DNA of 64,000 bases from Xanthocytophaga agilis (GTDB taxonomy: Bacteria; Bacteroidota; Bacteroidia; Cytophagales; 172606-1). The stretch covers positions 248,001-312,000 of the forward strand of contig NZ_JASJOU010000003.1 of the NCBI RefSeq assembly GCF_030068605.1, read 5' to 3'. The position numbers and the translations under genes were made by a program. Of this stretch, positions 45,901 through 55,275 are shown piece by piece; the first letter of the stretch is position 1; each line of letters starts with the position of its first letter. Below the pieces are notes generated by a model that saw only the letters and a program-made list of their open reading frames with translations, searched no databases and was not told the origin of the DNA.

Positions 45901-46263
45901 AGTTACACATTCAGAGGTACTGTCGGGGACTTTGGAGGAGGCCCAGTGGCCCTTGATGAAGCATGGTATCGCAATTCTGGAGGAGGATTTGGCGTAAATG
46001 CACCATTTGTTGAAGATGCCAGTTGGGCTCGTCTCCGTGAAATCACGTTGAACTACACAATAAACACTGAAGGGTTCCGGAGAAAATCTAAACTCTCTTC
46101 TATCACATTGGGATTTACAGGTAGAAATTTAGCACTATGGACAGACTATAATGGCATTGACCCTGAAACAAATTTAACAGGAGCTAATAATGGTCGTGGT
46201 ATTGACTATTTCCAGAATCCCAATACCCGTTCATTCATATTTAGCTTATCTATTAACTATTAA
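42919..46263 (+). CDS. SusC/RagA-family TonB-linked outer-membrane transporter 1
   Basis: An 1114-residue outer-membrane receptor. Signal peptide 1-21 (ends LFAQ), then a CarboxypepD_reg-like beta-sandwich (about 24-105, with DRTITGKVTDATDGTPLPG and FSFIGF), a TonB plug (about 118-225, with YIQLRGQNSI, IVIDGIPI and AALWGSRAANGVIVITTKKG), and a 22-strand barrel ending in the aromatic SLSINY. It should work with the SusD-type lipoprotein encoded 51 bp downstream to take up an oligomeric nutrient. No degradative enzyme is near, so the substrate cannot be inferred. Close paralogue of the gene at 48458. Confidence 0.95.
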   Translation: MKKLLSFLMLFLLSIGALFAQDRTITGKVTDATDGTPLPGVSVIVKGTTTGTTSNANGDFQISAPSDATLTFSFIGFATQEVQVGGRTTVNVQMQTDVRQLNEVVVNAIGVETSKDKLGTTVSTVKGNNVVQSGETSLLNGLAGKATGVSITRNGSDPGAGTYIQLRGQNSITGSNQPLIVIDGIPIFNSYISSNDGNQAGSGNQTDGVQQQSRLNDLNPSDIASVEVLPSASAAALWGSRAANGVIVITTKKGQNSNGKINIGYKGTVSLDEVNKVPELQRDFGQGLNGKFSYNNARSWGDRIADRTGGNDTYNTGEGVPFVTFPDGTTRYAVAGGNNTNPHGGKNSKDTYDHGKEVFRTGYYVDNSINLSGGNNKASFFASYSNLTQKGIVKRNSDYNRNTARINVVTQLTDKVKATANVSYSNVRSNRTQQGSNLGGIFLGGLRTAPDYNNNYTTGTYQDAEGAIFPNQQISYRNPLGNVNNLSYFDNPLWTIDHNKSFTVVNRILGNIELSYDVLSWLNLRANVGVDTYTDRRTDFVNAQSAISIGGAYTEQTISESQWNANLFARANHKFSDNFTGALLLGFNYNSRQYNNVGATARNFIVPDAPPNLSNTSPSNRDPFNYANTVKTNAGFAQVDLEILNQVFVTATARAEAASTFGREAQSLFFYPSINSSWQFTKLLGDNHILSFGKIRAGFGIVGNEPPPYYNLTKYFPTSFTETWGGSLNGAQYGVGGYQRSATAGNPKLKPEKKKEVEVGFDLRFFNNKVQVSGTAYYNRNTDVILPVDLAPTSGFSSQYKNAATMENKGLEFSIQPEWVNKGGFIWSSNFLWSLYRNKVVDLSGVEYVFLPGGGFTDGSSVAVKGQPVGVIWGTYYARNENGGYQLDNNGYPTIALSSGVIGNPNPNYRASIGNTFSFKGLNLYALFDFSIGNQTWNGTRGALMNYGTAKATAIETTVSATEAAQIKTFDGATIANGIHPSNNRIIARQNSDGSYTFRGTVGDFGGGPVALDEAWYRNSGGGFGVNAPFVEDASWARLREITLNYTINTEGFRRKSKLSSITLGFTGRNLALWTDYNGIDPETNLTGANNGRGIDYFQNPNTRSFIFSLSINY

Positions 46264-46314
46264 TGTGTCTCACACTTCCATTTATCTATCTACTAGCACT
46301 TACTATTTAATTAT

Positions 46315-47784
46315 ATGAAAAAACTATATGCCTTTCTGGGAGTCATGAGCCTTGTATTGATGCTTAATGGTTGTAAAGGATTAATCAATGGCTATGATAT
46401 AGATCCTGTCAACATTACAGATCCTAGTGTTATTGATATTAAACAATATCTGAGTGGAGCGCAGGTAAACCTCATCGGAGTATATGAAGGAGATATGAAT
46501 CGACTTACAGGAATGTGGACAGGTCACTTTAGTGGAGAAGACCGCCAGTATGTCCCTCTTTCCAATTATGTAGTTACAGCCCGTGATTTCAATAACCAGT
46601 GGACTACAATGTATACTAATGTACTTGCCAATCTGAATCTTATAAAAGAAAAATCTATAGCAGTAAATAATATGAGGGCGTTAGGCATTGCCCAGGTAAT
46701 GCAAGCTATGACACTAGGTTTAGCCGCAGATTTATTTGGGGATGTTCCTTATAGTGAAGCTTTACAATATCCTATCATTACTACACCTAAATACGATACA
46801 CAGGCAACAGTATATGCTGGTGTACAAGCTATTTTGGATTCAGCAATTATCAACCTCGCAAAGGAAGTGGCAAATGCGGCGGATCCTAAAAACGCAGACA
46901 TCTTTTTTAATGGAGATGGACAAAAATGGATACAAGTAGCCAATACCTTAAAAGCACGTTATTATCTTCATACTAAAGACTATGCCAATGCAGTAAAATA
47001 TAGTGATCCAGCTCTTGCAATTTCTTCTGCAAGTGACAACATGCTAGCTCCACATGGTGATGGCTATCAACAAACTTTTAACTTGTTTTACTCATTCCTT
47101 GTGTATGACCGTTCAGGCTACATGGCAGGCAATGGCTTTGCAGCCCAACTATTAGATGCTAATACAGATATTAGCCGTAATAATGCAAAAACAAATGAAG
47201 AAGCACGTCTAAATTACTATTATTTGCCAGATGATGGTTTTTATGATGTGAACTATTTATGGAGTTCAGATTTTGGCAATGCTCCTGATGAAGATGGTTT
47301 TTTTGGAGCAGTAACATCTTTCCCAATGGTAACCTTTGAGGAAAATATGCTTATTCGTGCGGAAGCCTATGCAAAACAAAACGAGTTTGCCAATGCGTTA
47401 GATGCACTTAATACCTTACGAGCCTACTATAATACAGGAGCTAATCTTAATGCATCTTATCCAGAAGATTATGGATTATTGTATGCGCCATATATAGCAA
47501 CCGACTTTGCACCAGGAGGGATTGAGAATACAGATAATATCACAGCAAATGCAGCATTACTTCGTGAAATTATTGAAGAAAGATATATTTCACTAACAGG
47601 TCAGCTCGAAGTTTTTAATGATGTACGACGTACAGATAATCTACTTGGGGTACCTATAAAATCAGGAGCTTCTGAATTACCTCAACGATTATTGTATCCT
47701 CAGGCTGAGATTAATGCCAATTCGGCAAATGTACCTTCTGTAACACTATATACAGCTACTACTACTAATTCCAGTCCCTACTAA
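46315..47784 (+). CDS. SusD/RagB-family surface lipoprotein 1
   Basis: 489 residues. Lipoprotein signal ends at Cys20 in MLNGCKG. The mature protein is helical with tetratricopeptide-like repeats, and carries the SusD marks LGIAQVMQAMTLGLAADLFGDVPYSEAL, KWIQVANTLKARYYLHTKDY and MLIRAEAYAKQNEFANALDALN, and an Asp-Arg-Arg near FNDVRRT. It caps the SusC barrel and binds the ligand outside the cell. It is cotranscribed with the SusC gene ending 51 bp upstream and is followed directly by a terminator at 47802. Confidence 0.93.
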   Translation: MKKLYAFLGVMSLVLMLNGCKGLINGYDIDPVNITDPSVIDIKQYLSGAQVNLIGVYEGDMNRLTGMWTGHFSGEDRQYVPLSNYVVTARDFNNQWTTMYTNVLANLNLIKEKSIAVNNMRALGIAQVMQAMTLGLAADLFGDVPYSEALQYPIITTPKYDTQATVYAGVQAILDSAIINLAKEVANAADPKNADIFFNGDGQKWIQVANTLKARYYLHTKDYANAVKYSDPALAISSASDNMLAPHGDGYQQTFNLFYSFLVYDRSGYMAGNGFAAQLLDANTDISRNNAKTNEEARLNYYYLPDDGFYDVNYLWSSDFGNAPDEDGFFGAVTSFPMVTFEENMLIRAEAYAKQNEFANALDALNTLRAYYNTGANLNASYPEDYGLLYAPYIATDFAPGGIENTDNITANAALLREIIEERYISLTGQLEVFNDVRRTDNLLGVPIKSGASELPQRLLYPQAEINANSANVPSVTLYTATTTNSSPY

Positions 47785-47801
47785 TAATTAAAATATATTT
47801 C

Positions 47802-47840
47802 AAGAAAAGCTGTCCGTTTCCTTATGGACGGCTTTTCTTT
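47802..47840 (+). terminator. Terminator of SusCD operon 1
   Basis: AAGAAAAGCTGTCC pairs with GGACGGCTTTTCTT (one G-U) around a 9-nt loop, then a T-run; 18 nt past the stop of the SusD-type gene. Confidence 0.9.
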
Positions 47841-48247
47841 TTTCCTCCTACCTAAACTTTATTCTCTAACCAATACTTTTTACAATTATTCCTATCTAAC
47901 AAGCTTACATAGAATACATATTTCACGGTTTTCTTACATCACAGTTTGGTTCCTTCCAATTACAACTAAAACAGCTTTTTCCCTTCAATAGTAACTTAGC
48001 TAGGCATATACTTAACAACAAAAACTACTATTGGTAACAAACACAGCTCTGTAAATGATTAACAGTATAAAAAAGACATCAAAAACCAGTAAACAAAATA
48101 ATATACTTAAAACTCTAACAACACAACCTCATTAAATAAAATTAAAACATATAAACCCAATTATATACTTTACTGCATCAACTATCCCTCATCTGACCGA
48201 TATATTCTCTATCATCGCTCATTAAAGGATAAAGTTCCAGCAATAGA
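47841..48247. other. Gap of 407 bp between the SusCD operons
   Basis: AT-rich with no gene seen on either strand. The long hairpin that follows at 48248-48286 has no known gene upstream of it, so an unrecognised short transcript cannot be excluded. The stretch 48287-48457 beyond it is the second SusC leader. Confidence 0.35.
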
Positions 48248-48286
48248 CAAAAAAGGTTCCAAAATATATTTTGGAGCCTTTTTTAT
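48248..48286. terminator. Terminator-like hairpin in a gene-free gap
   Basis: AAAAAAGGTTCCAAAATAT pairs with ATATTTTGGAGCCTTTTTT over nearly 18 positions with one G-U, and has a T-run on the right and an A-run on the left. No gene ends nearby; operon 1 already terminates at 47840. Confidence 0.6.
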
Positions 48287-48457
48287 TATACAAAATATTT
48301 ATCGGCAAATAGAGAAAAAACAATACATATATTCAACAGTAACACATATAAAGCTCAATTTACATAAATTTATTTCCTAAAGTCAAATTCTTCCAATATT
48401 TTTGTCTATACTTTTTCTCCATTTTATTACATAACAAACTTTTAAACCCTAATTATT

Positions 48458-51400
48458 ATGAAGAAACTTTTATTCCTTTGTGCATTACTCCTGATGTCGG
48501 TCGGGACGCTTGTTGCACAAGACCGAACCATTACAGGAAAGATAACCGATGAGAAGGATGGCTCGGCTATTCCAGGTGTCAACATCACTGTAAAAGGTAC
48601 TACACGTGGTACTGTAACAGACGTGAATGGTGCCTATACACTATCGATCCCTTCAGGGAATCAAACCATTGTTGTTTCTTTTATTGGCTATGCAACGATA
48701 GAAAGACCTATAGGTGCAGAAAGCGTTATCAACATCAGCTTACAAGGTGATACTAAACAGCTTAATGAAGTAATTGTTACAGCTCAGGGAATTGAGAGAA
48801 CAAAAAATGAACTTTCCTATGCTGCACAAAAAGTAGATGGTGATGCAATCAACCGCACACGGGATGCAAACTTTGTTAATTCTCTATCCGGAAAAGTATC
48901 AGGGGTGCAGATTACACGTCCTAATACATTAGGTGGTTCAACCAATGTTGTTATCAGAGGTACAAAATCTCTGGGGTATAACAACCAGGCTTTGTTTGTC
49001 ATTGATGGGGTTCCGATTGATAATTCCAATACCAACTCAGCAGATCAAAGAACAGCACGGGGTGGATATGATTATGGTAACGCAGCAGCAGATATCAACT
49101 CGGATGATATAGAAAGTTTAACCGTATTAAAAGGTGCAGCAGCTACAGCATTATATGGCTCAAGAGCCTCGAATGGTGTAGTACTTATCACAACTAAGAA
49201 AGGAAGCAGAAAAGGCTTGGGTCTAACTGTAAACTCGGGAATCAACTTTGGTGTGGTTGATAAGTCTACTTTACCTAAATATCAGAAGCAATATGGGGGG
49301 GGATATGGTAAATATTATGGTCCTGATCCTGACAATGACCCTCGGTTCTTCAACGAATCAGATCTGAACGGAGATGGAGTAATAGACTATATTGTACCTA
49401 CTTCTGAAGACGCTTCTTATGGAGCAGCTTTTGATCCTACACTAAATGTATATCAATGGGATGCATTCTACCGGGATTCGCCTAATTATGGTAAAGCCAC
49501 TCCCTGGGTAGGAGCCAAAAATGATCCTACAACATTTTTCCAGAATCCAGTTTCAAACAATCATAATATCATGCTTGATGGTGGAGGGGACAAAGGCTTT
49601 TATAAGTTAGGTTATACACGAAACGACGAAAAAGGTATTCTACCTAATAGCCGTATTCTCAAAGACTTTGTCAATTTCAGTGCATCCTACAACATCAGCC
49701 CTAAGTTCACAGCTACAGCTGCTGTAAACTTTTCTGATGTTCAGGGTAAGGGTCGTTATGGAACAGGGTATGATTCCAAAAACATTATGACAAATTTCCG
49801 TCAATGGTGGCAAACTAATGTGGATATCAAAGAGCAGAAAGCTGCCTATGAGAGATCCAGAGAGAATCAATCATGGAATCTCAGTAACCCACTATCCGGT
49901 ACAGTACCTATCTACTGGGATAATCCTTACTGGGTCCGAAACGAAAACTATGAAACAGATGAACGTTTACGCTATTTCGGGTACGGACGTCTGGATTACA
50001 AAGTTAACAGCTGGTTAAGTTTAATGGGAAGAGTATCGCTGGATACATATAATGAAACACAGGAAGAGCGCATTGCAGTAGGTAGTGTACCTTCTTCCCT
50101 CTATGATCCAAGTACATCTATCTCTGCATTGACCATCGAAGGGCAGCCATCAGGGTATAGTAGATTTACCCGTAGCTATAAAGAATACAATTATGATTTG
50201 ATGGCTACAATTAATAAAAATCTTTCGGAAGACTTTAACCTGAAAGCTGTACTTGGGAGCAATGTACGTCGTACTACAATGGAGTCTGTATTCAATTCAA
50301 CAAATGGTGGCCTTGTTATTCCGCGTTTGTATGCAATCTCTAATTCAGTAAACCAGCCATTCCTTCCTATTGAATCGTTCTCCGATCTACAAGTGAATGG
50401 GTTTTATGCCAATGTAACTCTAGGTTATAAAAACTTACTATTTTTAGATCTTGCAGGCAGACGTGACAGAGCAACATCGCTTCCTCGAAACAATGATACC
50501 TATTATTACCCATCGGTATCTACCAGCTTTGTTTTTTCTGAATTATTAAAAGAACTGACTTTCCTGACAGGTGGCAAATTGCGTGTTAACTACGCAGAGG
50601 TGGGAAACCTTGCTCCGACCAGCAAAACTACTGATTATTATTCAAAGGTTACGTCTTTTGGAGAAGTTCCATTGTACTCTGTATATATCAATAAAAACAA
50701 TGCGAACCTGAAGCCTGAACGTACCCGAAGCTTTGAAGCTGGAGTAGAAATGTCATTCCTGGCAGATCGTGTAGGATTTGATTTCACATATTACAAACAA
50801 AACAGTGTCGATCAGATTATTGCAGTAGATGTATCCAGAACAACCGGATATGATCGCAAATTTGTCAACGCTGGAAATGTACAGAACCAAGGTATCGAAT
50901 TAAGTGTGTTTGGTAAACCTGTACAGACCAAAGATTTTTCCTGGACTATTAACGTTAACTTCACCAGAAACCGTAATAAAGTACTTCGCCTGTTTGAGGA
51001 TGCAGAGAACTTGCTGATTGGTTCATTACAGGGAGGAGTTGGTATTAATGCCCGTATCGGCCAACCTTATGGTACAATTACAGGATCAGGTTTCAAATAT
51101 ATGAACGGTCAGAAGATAGTAGGTAGTAATGGGTATTACCTACAAACTACAGATACTATTATTGGAAATGTGAACCCGGATTGGATTGGAGGTATTAGTA
51201 ATACATTCCGTTACAAAAATCTATCTCTGGGCTTCCTGGTTGATGTTAAAAAAGGAGGTGATGTATTTTCACTGGATATGTATTATGGTCTGGCAACAGG
51301 TCTGTATCCTGAGACAGTAGGCTTGAATGACAAAGGTAATCCTTCCCGTAATCCAGTGACTCAGGGTGAAGATACAGGTGGCATTATTCTGGGAGGAGTA

Positions 51401-51742
51401 AAAGAAGATGGTACTCGCAACGACATTCGGGTAAGTAATACCAATTATGGTGTATATGGCTATCGTCGAAATCCAGCAGCAGCATTTATCTATGATGGTA
51501 GTTATATAAAATTGCGTGAGGTTAGTGTTTCGTACTCCTTCCCTCAGGCAATCATCTCTAAGTTAGGACCAGTTAAAGGTATTGATCTGTCATTCATTGG
51601 ACGTAACCTATGGATTATTCACAAAAACCTGCCATATGCAGATCCTGAAGATCAGGTAAGTGCAGGAAATATCCAGGGCTATCAGACAGGTGCCTATCCC
51701 AATGTGAGAAACTTTGGCTTTAATGTTAAACTGAGATTCTAA
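48458..51742 (+). CDS. SusC/RagA-family TonB-linked outer-membrane transporter 2
   Basis: A 1094-residue receptor with the same plan as the first: signal peptide 1-21 (LVAQ), CarboxypepD_reg-like domain (DRTITGKITDEKDGSAIPG, VVSFIGYA), plug domain (VVIRGTKSLG, LFVIDGVPI, ALYGSRASNGVVLITTKKG) and barrel ending in NVKLRF. The barrel has diverged strongly from transporter 1, while the first ~60 codons and the 5' leader are very alike, which fits a duplicated promoter-proximal part with different cargo. Partner SusD-type gene follows 14 bp downstream. Confidence 0.95.
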   Translation: MKKLLFLCALLLMSVGTLVAQDRTITGKITDEKDGSAIPGVNITVKGTTRGTVTDVNGAYTLSIPSGNQTIVVSFIGYATIERPIGAESVINISLQGDTKQLNEVIVTAQGIERTKNELSYAAQKVDGDAINRTRDANFVNSLSGKVSGVQITRPNTLGGSTNVVIRGTKSLGYNNQALFVIDGVPIDNSNTNSADQRTARGGYDYGNAAADINSDDIESLTVLKGAAATALYGSRASNGVVLITTKKGSRKGLGLTVNSGINFGVVDKSTLPKYQKQYGGGYGKYYGPDPDNDPRFFNESDLNGDGVIDYIVPTSEDASYGAAFDPTLNVYQWDAFYRDSPNYGKATPWVGAKNDPTTFFQNPVSNNHNIMLDGGGDKGFYKLGYTRNDEKGILPNSRILKDFVNFSASYNISPKFTATAAVNFSDVQGKGRYGTGYDSKNIMTNFRQWWQTNVDIKEQKAAYERSRENQSWNLSNPLSGTVPIYWDNPYWVRNENYETDERLRYFGYGRLDYKVNSWLSLMGRVSLDTYNETQEERIAVGSVPSSLYDPSTSISALTIEGQPSGYSRFTRSYKEYNYDLMATINKNLSEDFNLKAVLGSNVRRTTMESVFNSTNGGLVIPRLYAISNSVNQPFLPIESFSDLQVNGFYANVTLGYKNLLFLDLAGRRDRATSLPRNNDTYYYPSVSTSFVFSELLKELTFLTGGKLRVNYAEVGNLAPTSKTTDYYSKVTSFGEVPLYSVYINKNNANLKPERTRSFEAGVEMSFLADRVGFDFTYYKQNSVDQIIAVDVSRTTGYDRKFVNAGNVQNQGIELSVFGKPVQTKDFSWTINVNFTRNRNKVLRLFEDAENLLIGSLQGGVGINARIGQPYGTITGSGFKYMNGQKIVGSNGYYLQTTDTIIGNVNPDWIGGISNTFRYKNLSLGFLVDVKKGGDVFSLDMYYGLATGLYPETVGLNDKGNPSRNPVTQGEDTGGIILGGVKEDGTRNDIRVSNTNYGVYGYRRNPAAAFIYDGSYIKLREVSVSYSFPQAIISKLGPVKGIDLSFIGRNLWIIHKNLPYADPEDQVSAGNIQGYQTGAYPNVRNFGFNVKLRF

Positions 51743-51756
51743 AAAATACCGAAAAT

Positions 51757-53193
51757 ATGAAAAAGATTATAGCAATATATATAGCGATACTTGCTTTCAC
51801 CGCTTGTACAAAGGATTTTGACACCATCAATGATGATCCTAAAAATGCACCGGAAGTTCCGGCAGCAACGTTATTCTCCAATGCAGAACGAAATCTTGTC
51901 GATAATGTAAACACACCAGAGGTTAATACAAATGTATTTCGTTTGATGGCTCAGTATTGGGCCCAAACGACGTATGCAGACGAATCTCAGTACAATATTG
52001 ATACACGTAACATACCACGTAACTTCTGGAATGCAATGTATACAGATGTACTCAGGAACTTTAGTGAGGCAGATAGTTTAATTAAAGCAGATACTACATT
52101 TCTGGACCCTCAGCAGAAAATCAATCAACTGGCAGTTAATGAAATATTGACAGTTTATTCATGGTCTGTATTGGTAAATATTTATGGTAACATTCCTTAT
52201 TCACAGGCATTGGACTATAGAGAAATTACACCTAAATATGACGACGCAGCAACTATTTATGCAGATCTGCTTACCCGTTTGGATGAAGCGTTAACTTCTC
52301 TGGATACCGATAGCGAGAGCTTCGGGTCTGCCGATTTAATATATGGAGGAAATGTATCGAAATGGATTAAGTTTGGCAATTCATTAAAACTAAGACTAGC
52401 CATGACAGTAGCTGATGTAGAGTCCTTCTCATCTACAGTAAAAACAGCTGTTGAATCGGCAGCACCCAATGTCTTTACATCGAATGATGATAATGCGCTT
52501 TTAAACTATCTGCAATCACCACCTAATACCAATCCGGTATGGGTGCAATTGATTCAAAGTGGCCGAACAGATTATGTTGCTTCGAATACGATTCTGAATA
52601 TTATGAAGCCTCTGGCTGATCCTCGTTTGCCTTCCTACTTTAATCCGGAAACAGAAACCGGACAATTTCTTGCTGGTACTTATGGCAATGTGAACAGCAC
52701 TTCAGGATTTTCACTACCAAGTGATAAATTAACCAGCCAGACATTTCCAGGCGTTCTGCTGGATTATTCAGAAGTTGAATTCTATCTGGCTGAAGCTGTA
52801 GAAAGAGGATATACTGTGGGAGGTACAGCTGCAGAACATTACAATAAGGCAGTGACAGCATCTATTACTTATTGGGGGGGTACTTCAGAACAAGCAACAG
52901 CCTATCTGGCAAAACCACAGGTAAATTATGCCACTGCATCAGGAGACTACAAACAAAAAATTGGTACTCAAAAATGGTTGGCGTTATACAATCGAGGTAT
53001 TGAAGGCTGGACAGAATATAGAAGATTGGATGCACCTACTTTTAATGAAGTAGAAGAGCCACAAGGCGATTTTCCATTGCGTTTTACCTATTCTGATCAG
53101 GAGCGTAACCTAAACAGAGCCAATTACTCAGAAGCTGCTCAAGCAATTGGCGGTGATGAAGTAACTACCCGGATTTTCTGGGATAAATTCTAA
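51757..53193 (+). CDS. SusD/RagB-family surface lipoprotein 2 (SusD-like_2 type)
   Basis: 478 residues. Lipoprotein signal ends at Cys17 in AFTACTKDFD; the CTKDFDTINDDP start resembles a surface-export signal. The segment INDDPKNAPEVPAATLFSNA and LMAQYWAQTTYADESQY place it in the SusD-like_2 subfamily, often linked to uptake of peptides or other non-sugar ligands, though this is not proven here. KWIKFGNSLKLRLAM and EVEFYLAEAVERGY are conserved SusD sites. It starts 14 bp after the SusC stop, so the pair is one operon, closed at 53208-53240. Confidence 0.92.
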   Translation: MKKIIAIYIAILAFTACTKDFDTINDDPKNAPEVPAATLFSNAERNLVDNVNTPEVNTNVFRLMAQYWAQTTYADESQYNIDTRNIPRNFWNAMYTDVLRNFSEADSLIKADTTFLDPQQKINQLAVNEILTVYSWSVLVNIYGNIPYSQALDYREITPKYDDAATIYADLLTRLDEALTSLDTDSESFGSADLIYGGNVSKWIKFGNSLKLRLAMTVADVESFSSTVKTAVESAAPNVFTSNDDNALLNYLQSPPNTNPVWVQLIQSGRTDYVASNTILNIMKPLADPRLPSYFNPETETGQFLAGTYGNVNSTSGFSLPSDKLTSQTFPGVLLDYSEVEFYLAEAVERGYTVGGTAAEHYNKAVTASITYWGGTSEQATAYLAKPQVNYATASGDYKQKIGTQKWLALYNRGIEGWTEYRRLDAPTFNEVEEPQGDFPLRFTYSDQERNLNRANYSEAAQAIGGDEVTTRIFWDKF

Positions 53194-53207
53194 AAAATCA
53201 ATTTAAC

Positions 53208-53240
53208 AGAAAAGGCTGTCTATTTAGGACAGCCTTTTCT
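53208..53240 (+). terminator. Terminator of SusCD operon 2
   Basis: AGAAAAGGCTGTC and GACAGCCTTTTCT form a 13-bp perfect stem with a 7-nt loop, 15 nt after the stop. Confidence 0.9.
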
Positions 53241-53972
53241 GTTCTTATACTAATCAACAATTGATTGTAAGGATTAATTAATTGCTGCATTTCAGCATCA
53301 TAGCTTATGATGTTCCAGCATTACCCATAAAGCCATCTCCTATATACGATAAACTACAATTTGATCACCTGTTTTATCGACCTGTAGAAAGACATATCAA
53401 GTAATATTTTTAGCTAAAAAGTAGATTTTTTTATTAATCATTCAGACAGGTAAAAGACTTAGCTCAATAAACTTAAAGTTTTCACTCCTATCACCACTAT
53501 TTGGTTATTTAAAGTATGAAGAAACGTTTTGATTCACATCAGACAGGTATTCACTAGATAACAGACAAGAACCTGACAGACAAAAAATATTTTCTTTGCT
53601 ATAAAATCAAATAAAATGTAGAAGATTCTCAGGTATTTACACAAAAGATTCTTAGACCATTTGTCTACGGACGAAAGTGTTTAGAAATGTCATTAATCTT
53701 GTAAACGCCTTGTATAACATTCTATATATCAACATCTTATTATTATATCACATCTATTTCCTAATATTTTGCAAGTGTGGTATGTATCCTTTGTGAGATC
53801 TGGGCTTTATCCATCTGCAAAATAATTCTCGTCTTAATTCAGGAATTGATACATCTATCCACCTACGAAATTTCTCTATTTAATTACATCTGTATTGAAT
53901 GCACTATTAGCTGTTATGCAATGAGCAATAGCTTGAATTTCTTTGTATTACAAAAATTCAACTAGCTTATTC
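53241..53972. other. Gene-free stretch of about 730 bp
   Basis: AT-rich DNA with no coding frame I trust; a rightward frame at 53777-53965 has no recognisable feature. A small dyad CATCATA...TATGATG lies near 53300. TTTCTTTG at about 53937 resembles a weak -7 element for the next gene. Confidence 0.4.
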
Positions 53973-54347
53973 ATGAAATTTCTACAAAATCTATTATTGG
54001 CTGTGTGCATTGGAATGTGTTGTAGTTGTGTGGTAATGCATAAAAATTATGAAGCAGAGGCAGCAGCCAAACGAACCGAAGGCATCATTCCTGTTTATAC
54101 AGCAGAGCCAGAGTTACGTAATTATGAAGAAGTGGCACACTATGAAGCAGTAGGTAGTAATGTTACCTCATTCAAGAAAGTACTTGCACGAGTCAGACGT
54201 CAGGCTCGCAAGGATGGTTGTGAGGCATTGGTTAAGGTTAAATTCTATCGTCAACCAATCGGAGCTGGTCGCAAACCTGCCACATTTCCTAAAGTAGAAG
54301 CAACAGGAGTCCGTTTCACAGACCGGAATGGGCTAGCCAACAATTAA
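53973..54347 (+). CDS. Small lipoprotein, unknown function
   Basis: 124 residues from ATG 53973; the frame continues back to 53943 but only the ATG gives a lipoprotein signal. The signal ends in a Cys-rich run (IGMCCSCVVMH) so Cys17 or Cys19 is the lipidated residue. The mature part has a compact mixed fold ending FPKVEATGVRFTDRNG and contains VAHYEAVGSNVTSFKKVL, which recalls small conserved envelope lipoproteins of the phylum. No family is assigned. The stop is close to the bidirectional terminator at 54412, shared with the M48 gene. Confidence 0.7.
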   Translation: MKFLQNLLLAVCIGMCCSCVVMHKNYEAEAAAKRTEGIIPVYTAEPELRNYEEVAHYEAVGSNVTSFKKVLARVRRQARKDGCEALVKVKFYRQPIGAGRKPATFPKVEATGVRFTDRNGLANN

Positions 54348-54411
54348 GTAAGTCGCTTACTATCGTTATACAGATCAGATTTCTTTCAGTAACTTTTGAT
54401 AGCCTTAAAAG

Positions 54412-54449
54412 AAAAAAGCCCCATACAATTTTGTAACTGGGGCTTTTCT
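54412..54449. terminator. Bidirectional terminator
   Basis: AAAAGCCCCA and TGGGGCTTTT form a 10-bp stem with a 14-nt loop, flanked by A-run on the left and T on the right, between convergent genes. Confidence 0.85.
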
Positions 54450-54465
54450 CTAATCAGGTACTATG

Positions 54466-55275
54466 TTATTTTTTACTTTGGTTATAGTATTGTAACGCCT
54501 TGGGCATCAGCTTCTGCAAACGACTGATACGTGTTGCATCTGAAGGGTGTGTGGAAAGAAATTCTGGTGGTTTTTGAGATCCCTTGCTGGCTTCTGCCAT
54601 ACGCTGCCATAATTTAACAGACTCCTGAGGATCATATCCAGCCAGTGCTGCTACATATAACCCGATTTCATCTGCTTCTGACTCCTGACTACGGGAGTGT
54701 GAAAGCAACCCAAGCTGTGTTCCAGCTCCAGCTGCCTGCAAAACGATCTGATTTACCAGTGTAGGATTTTGGCCTACTACAACCCCTCCAGCCTGTAATA
54801 ATCCATTAGTTACCATCTGCTGACTGGACCTTTCACTTCCATGGCGAGCCACAGCATGAGCAATTTCGTGACCCATTACCACCGCCAGACCTGCTTCATT
54901 CTGCGTTACAGGCAATAATCCGGTATAAACCACCACTTTACCACCTGGCATACACCAAGCATTCAGTTCTTTGCTATCAACCAGATTGTATTCCCATTTA
55001 AAACCAGAGATAGCATTTGATTGATTTCTTTCTTTCAAAAGCTTCTCCAGTGCAGCTTGCACCCTTGCCCCTACCCTCTTCACCATATCAGCCTGACTGT
55101 TACTTACAGGCTTATTCTCTGTTAAAAATTGTGTATAGGCTTGCAGAGCCATTGCATTCATCTCAGAATCAGGTATAAAGTTTAACTGGCTTCGTCCAGT
55201 TATAGGTACCTTCTGACAACTTATAATACCTCCGACGATTGCAAGGCTTAGTAAAAATTTTGACAGTTTTCTCAT
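54466..55275 (-). CDS. M48-family metalloprotease lipoprotein (Oma1/LoiP-like)
   Basis: 269 residues. A lipoprotein signal ends at Cys20 (GGIISCQKVPITGR). The M48 catalytic motif HEIAH is at 136-140 and the third zinc ligand is Glu200 in ESEADEIG. VPITGRSQLNFI, NAWCMPGGKVVVYTGLLP and STHPSDATRISRL are standard for the LoiP/BepA-like periplasmic group that degrades misfolded outer-membrane or envelope proteins. It lies close to the two SusCD operons, which handle many outer-membrane proteins, but is not in the same operon. Confidence 0.92.
   Translation of the reverse strand: MRKLSKFLLSLAIVGGIISCQKVPITGRSQLNFIPDSEMNAMALQAYTQFLTENKPVSNSQADMVKRVGARVQAALEKLLKERNQSNAISGFKWEYNLVDSKELNAWCMPGGKVVVYTGLLPVTQNEAGLAVVMGHEIAHAVARHGSERSSQQMVTNGLLQAGGVVVGQNPTLVNQIVLQAAGAGTQLGLLSHSRSQESEADEIGLYVAALAGYDPQESVKLWQRMAEASKGSQKPPEFLSTHPSDATRISRLQKLMPKALQYYNQSKK

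Noticed and set aside
42919-53193. A polysaccharide utilization locus
   Set aside because: Only SusC/SusD pairs are present; no glycoside hydrolase, polysaccharide lyase, sulfatase or dedicated regulator lies next to them.
53777-53965. Rightward 62-codon frame before the small lipoprotein gene
   Set aside because: Composition is that of random AT-rich DNA and it lies in the leader of the next gene.
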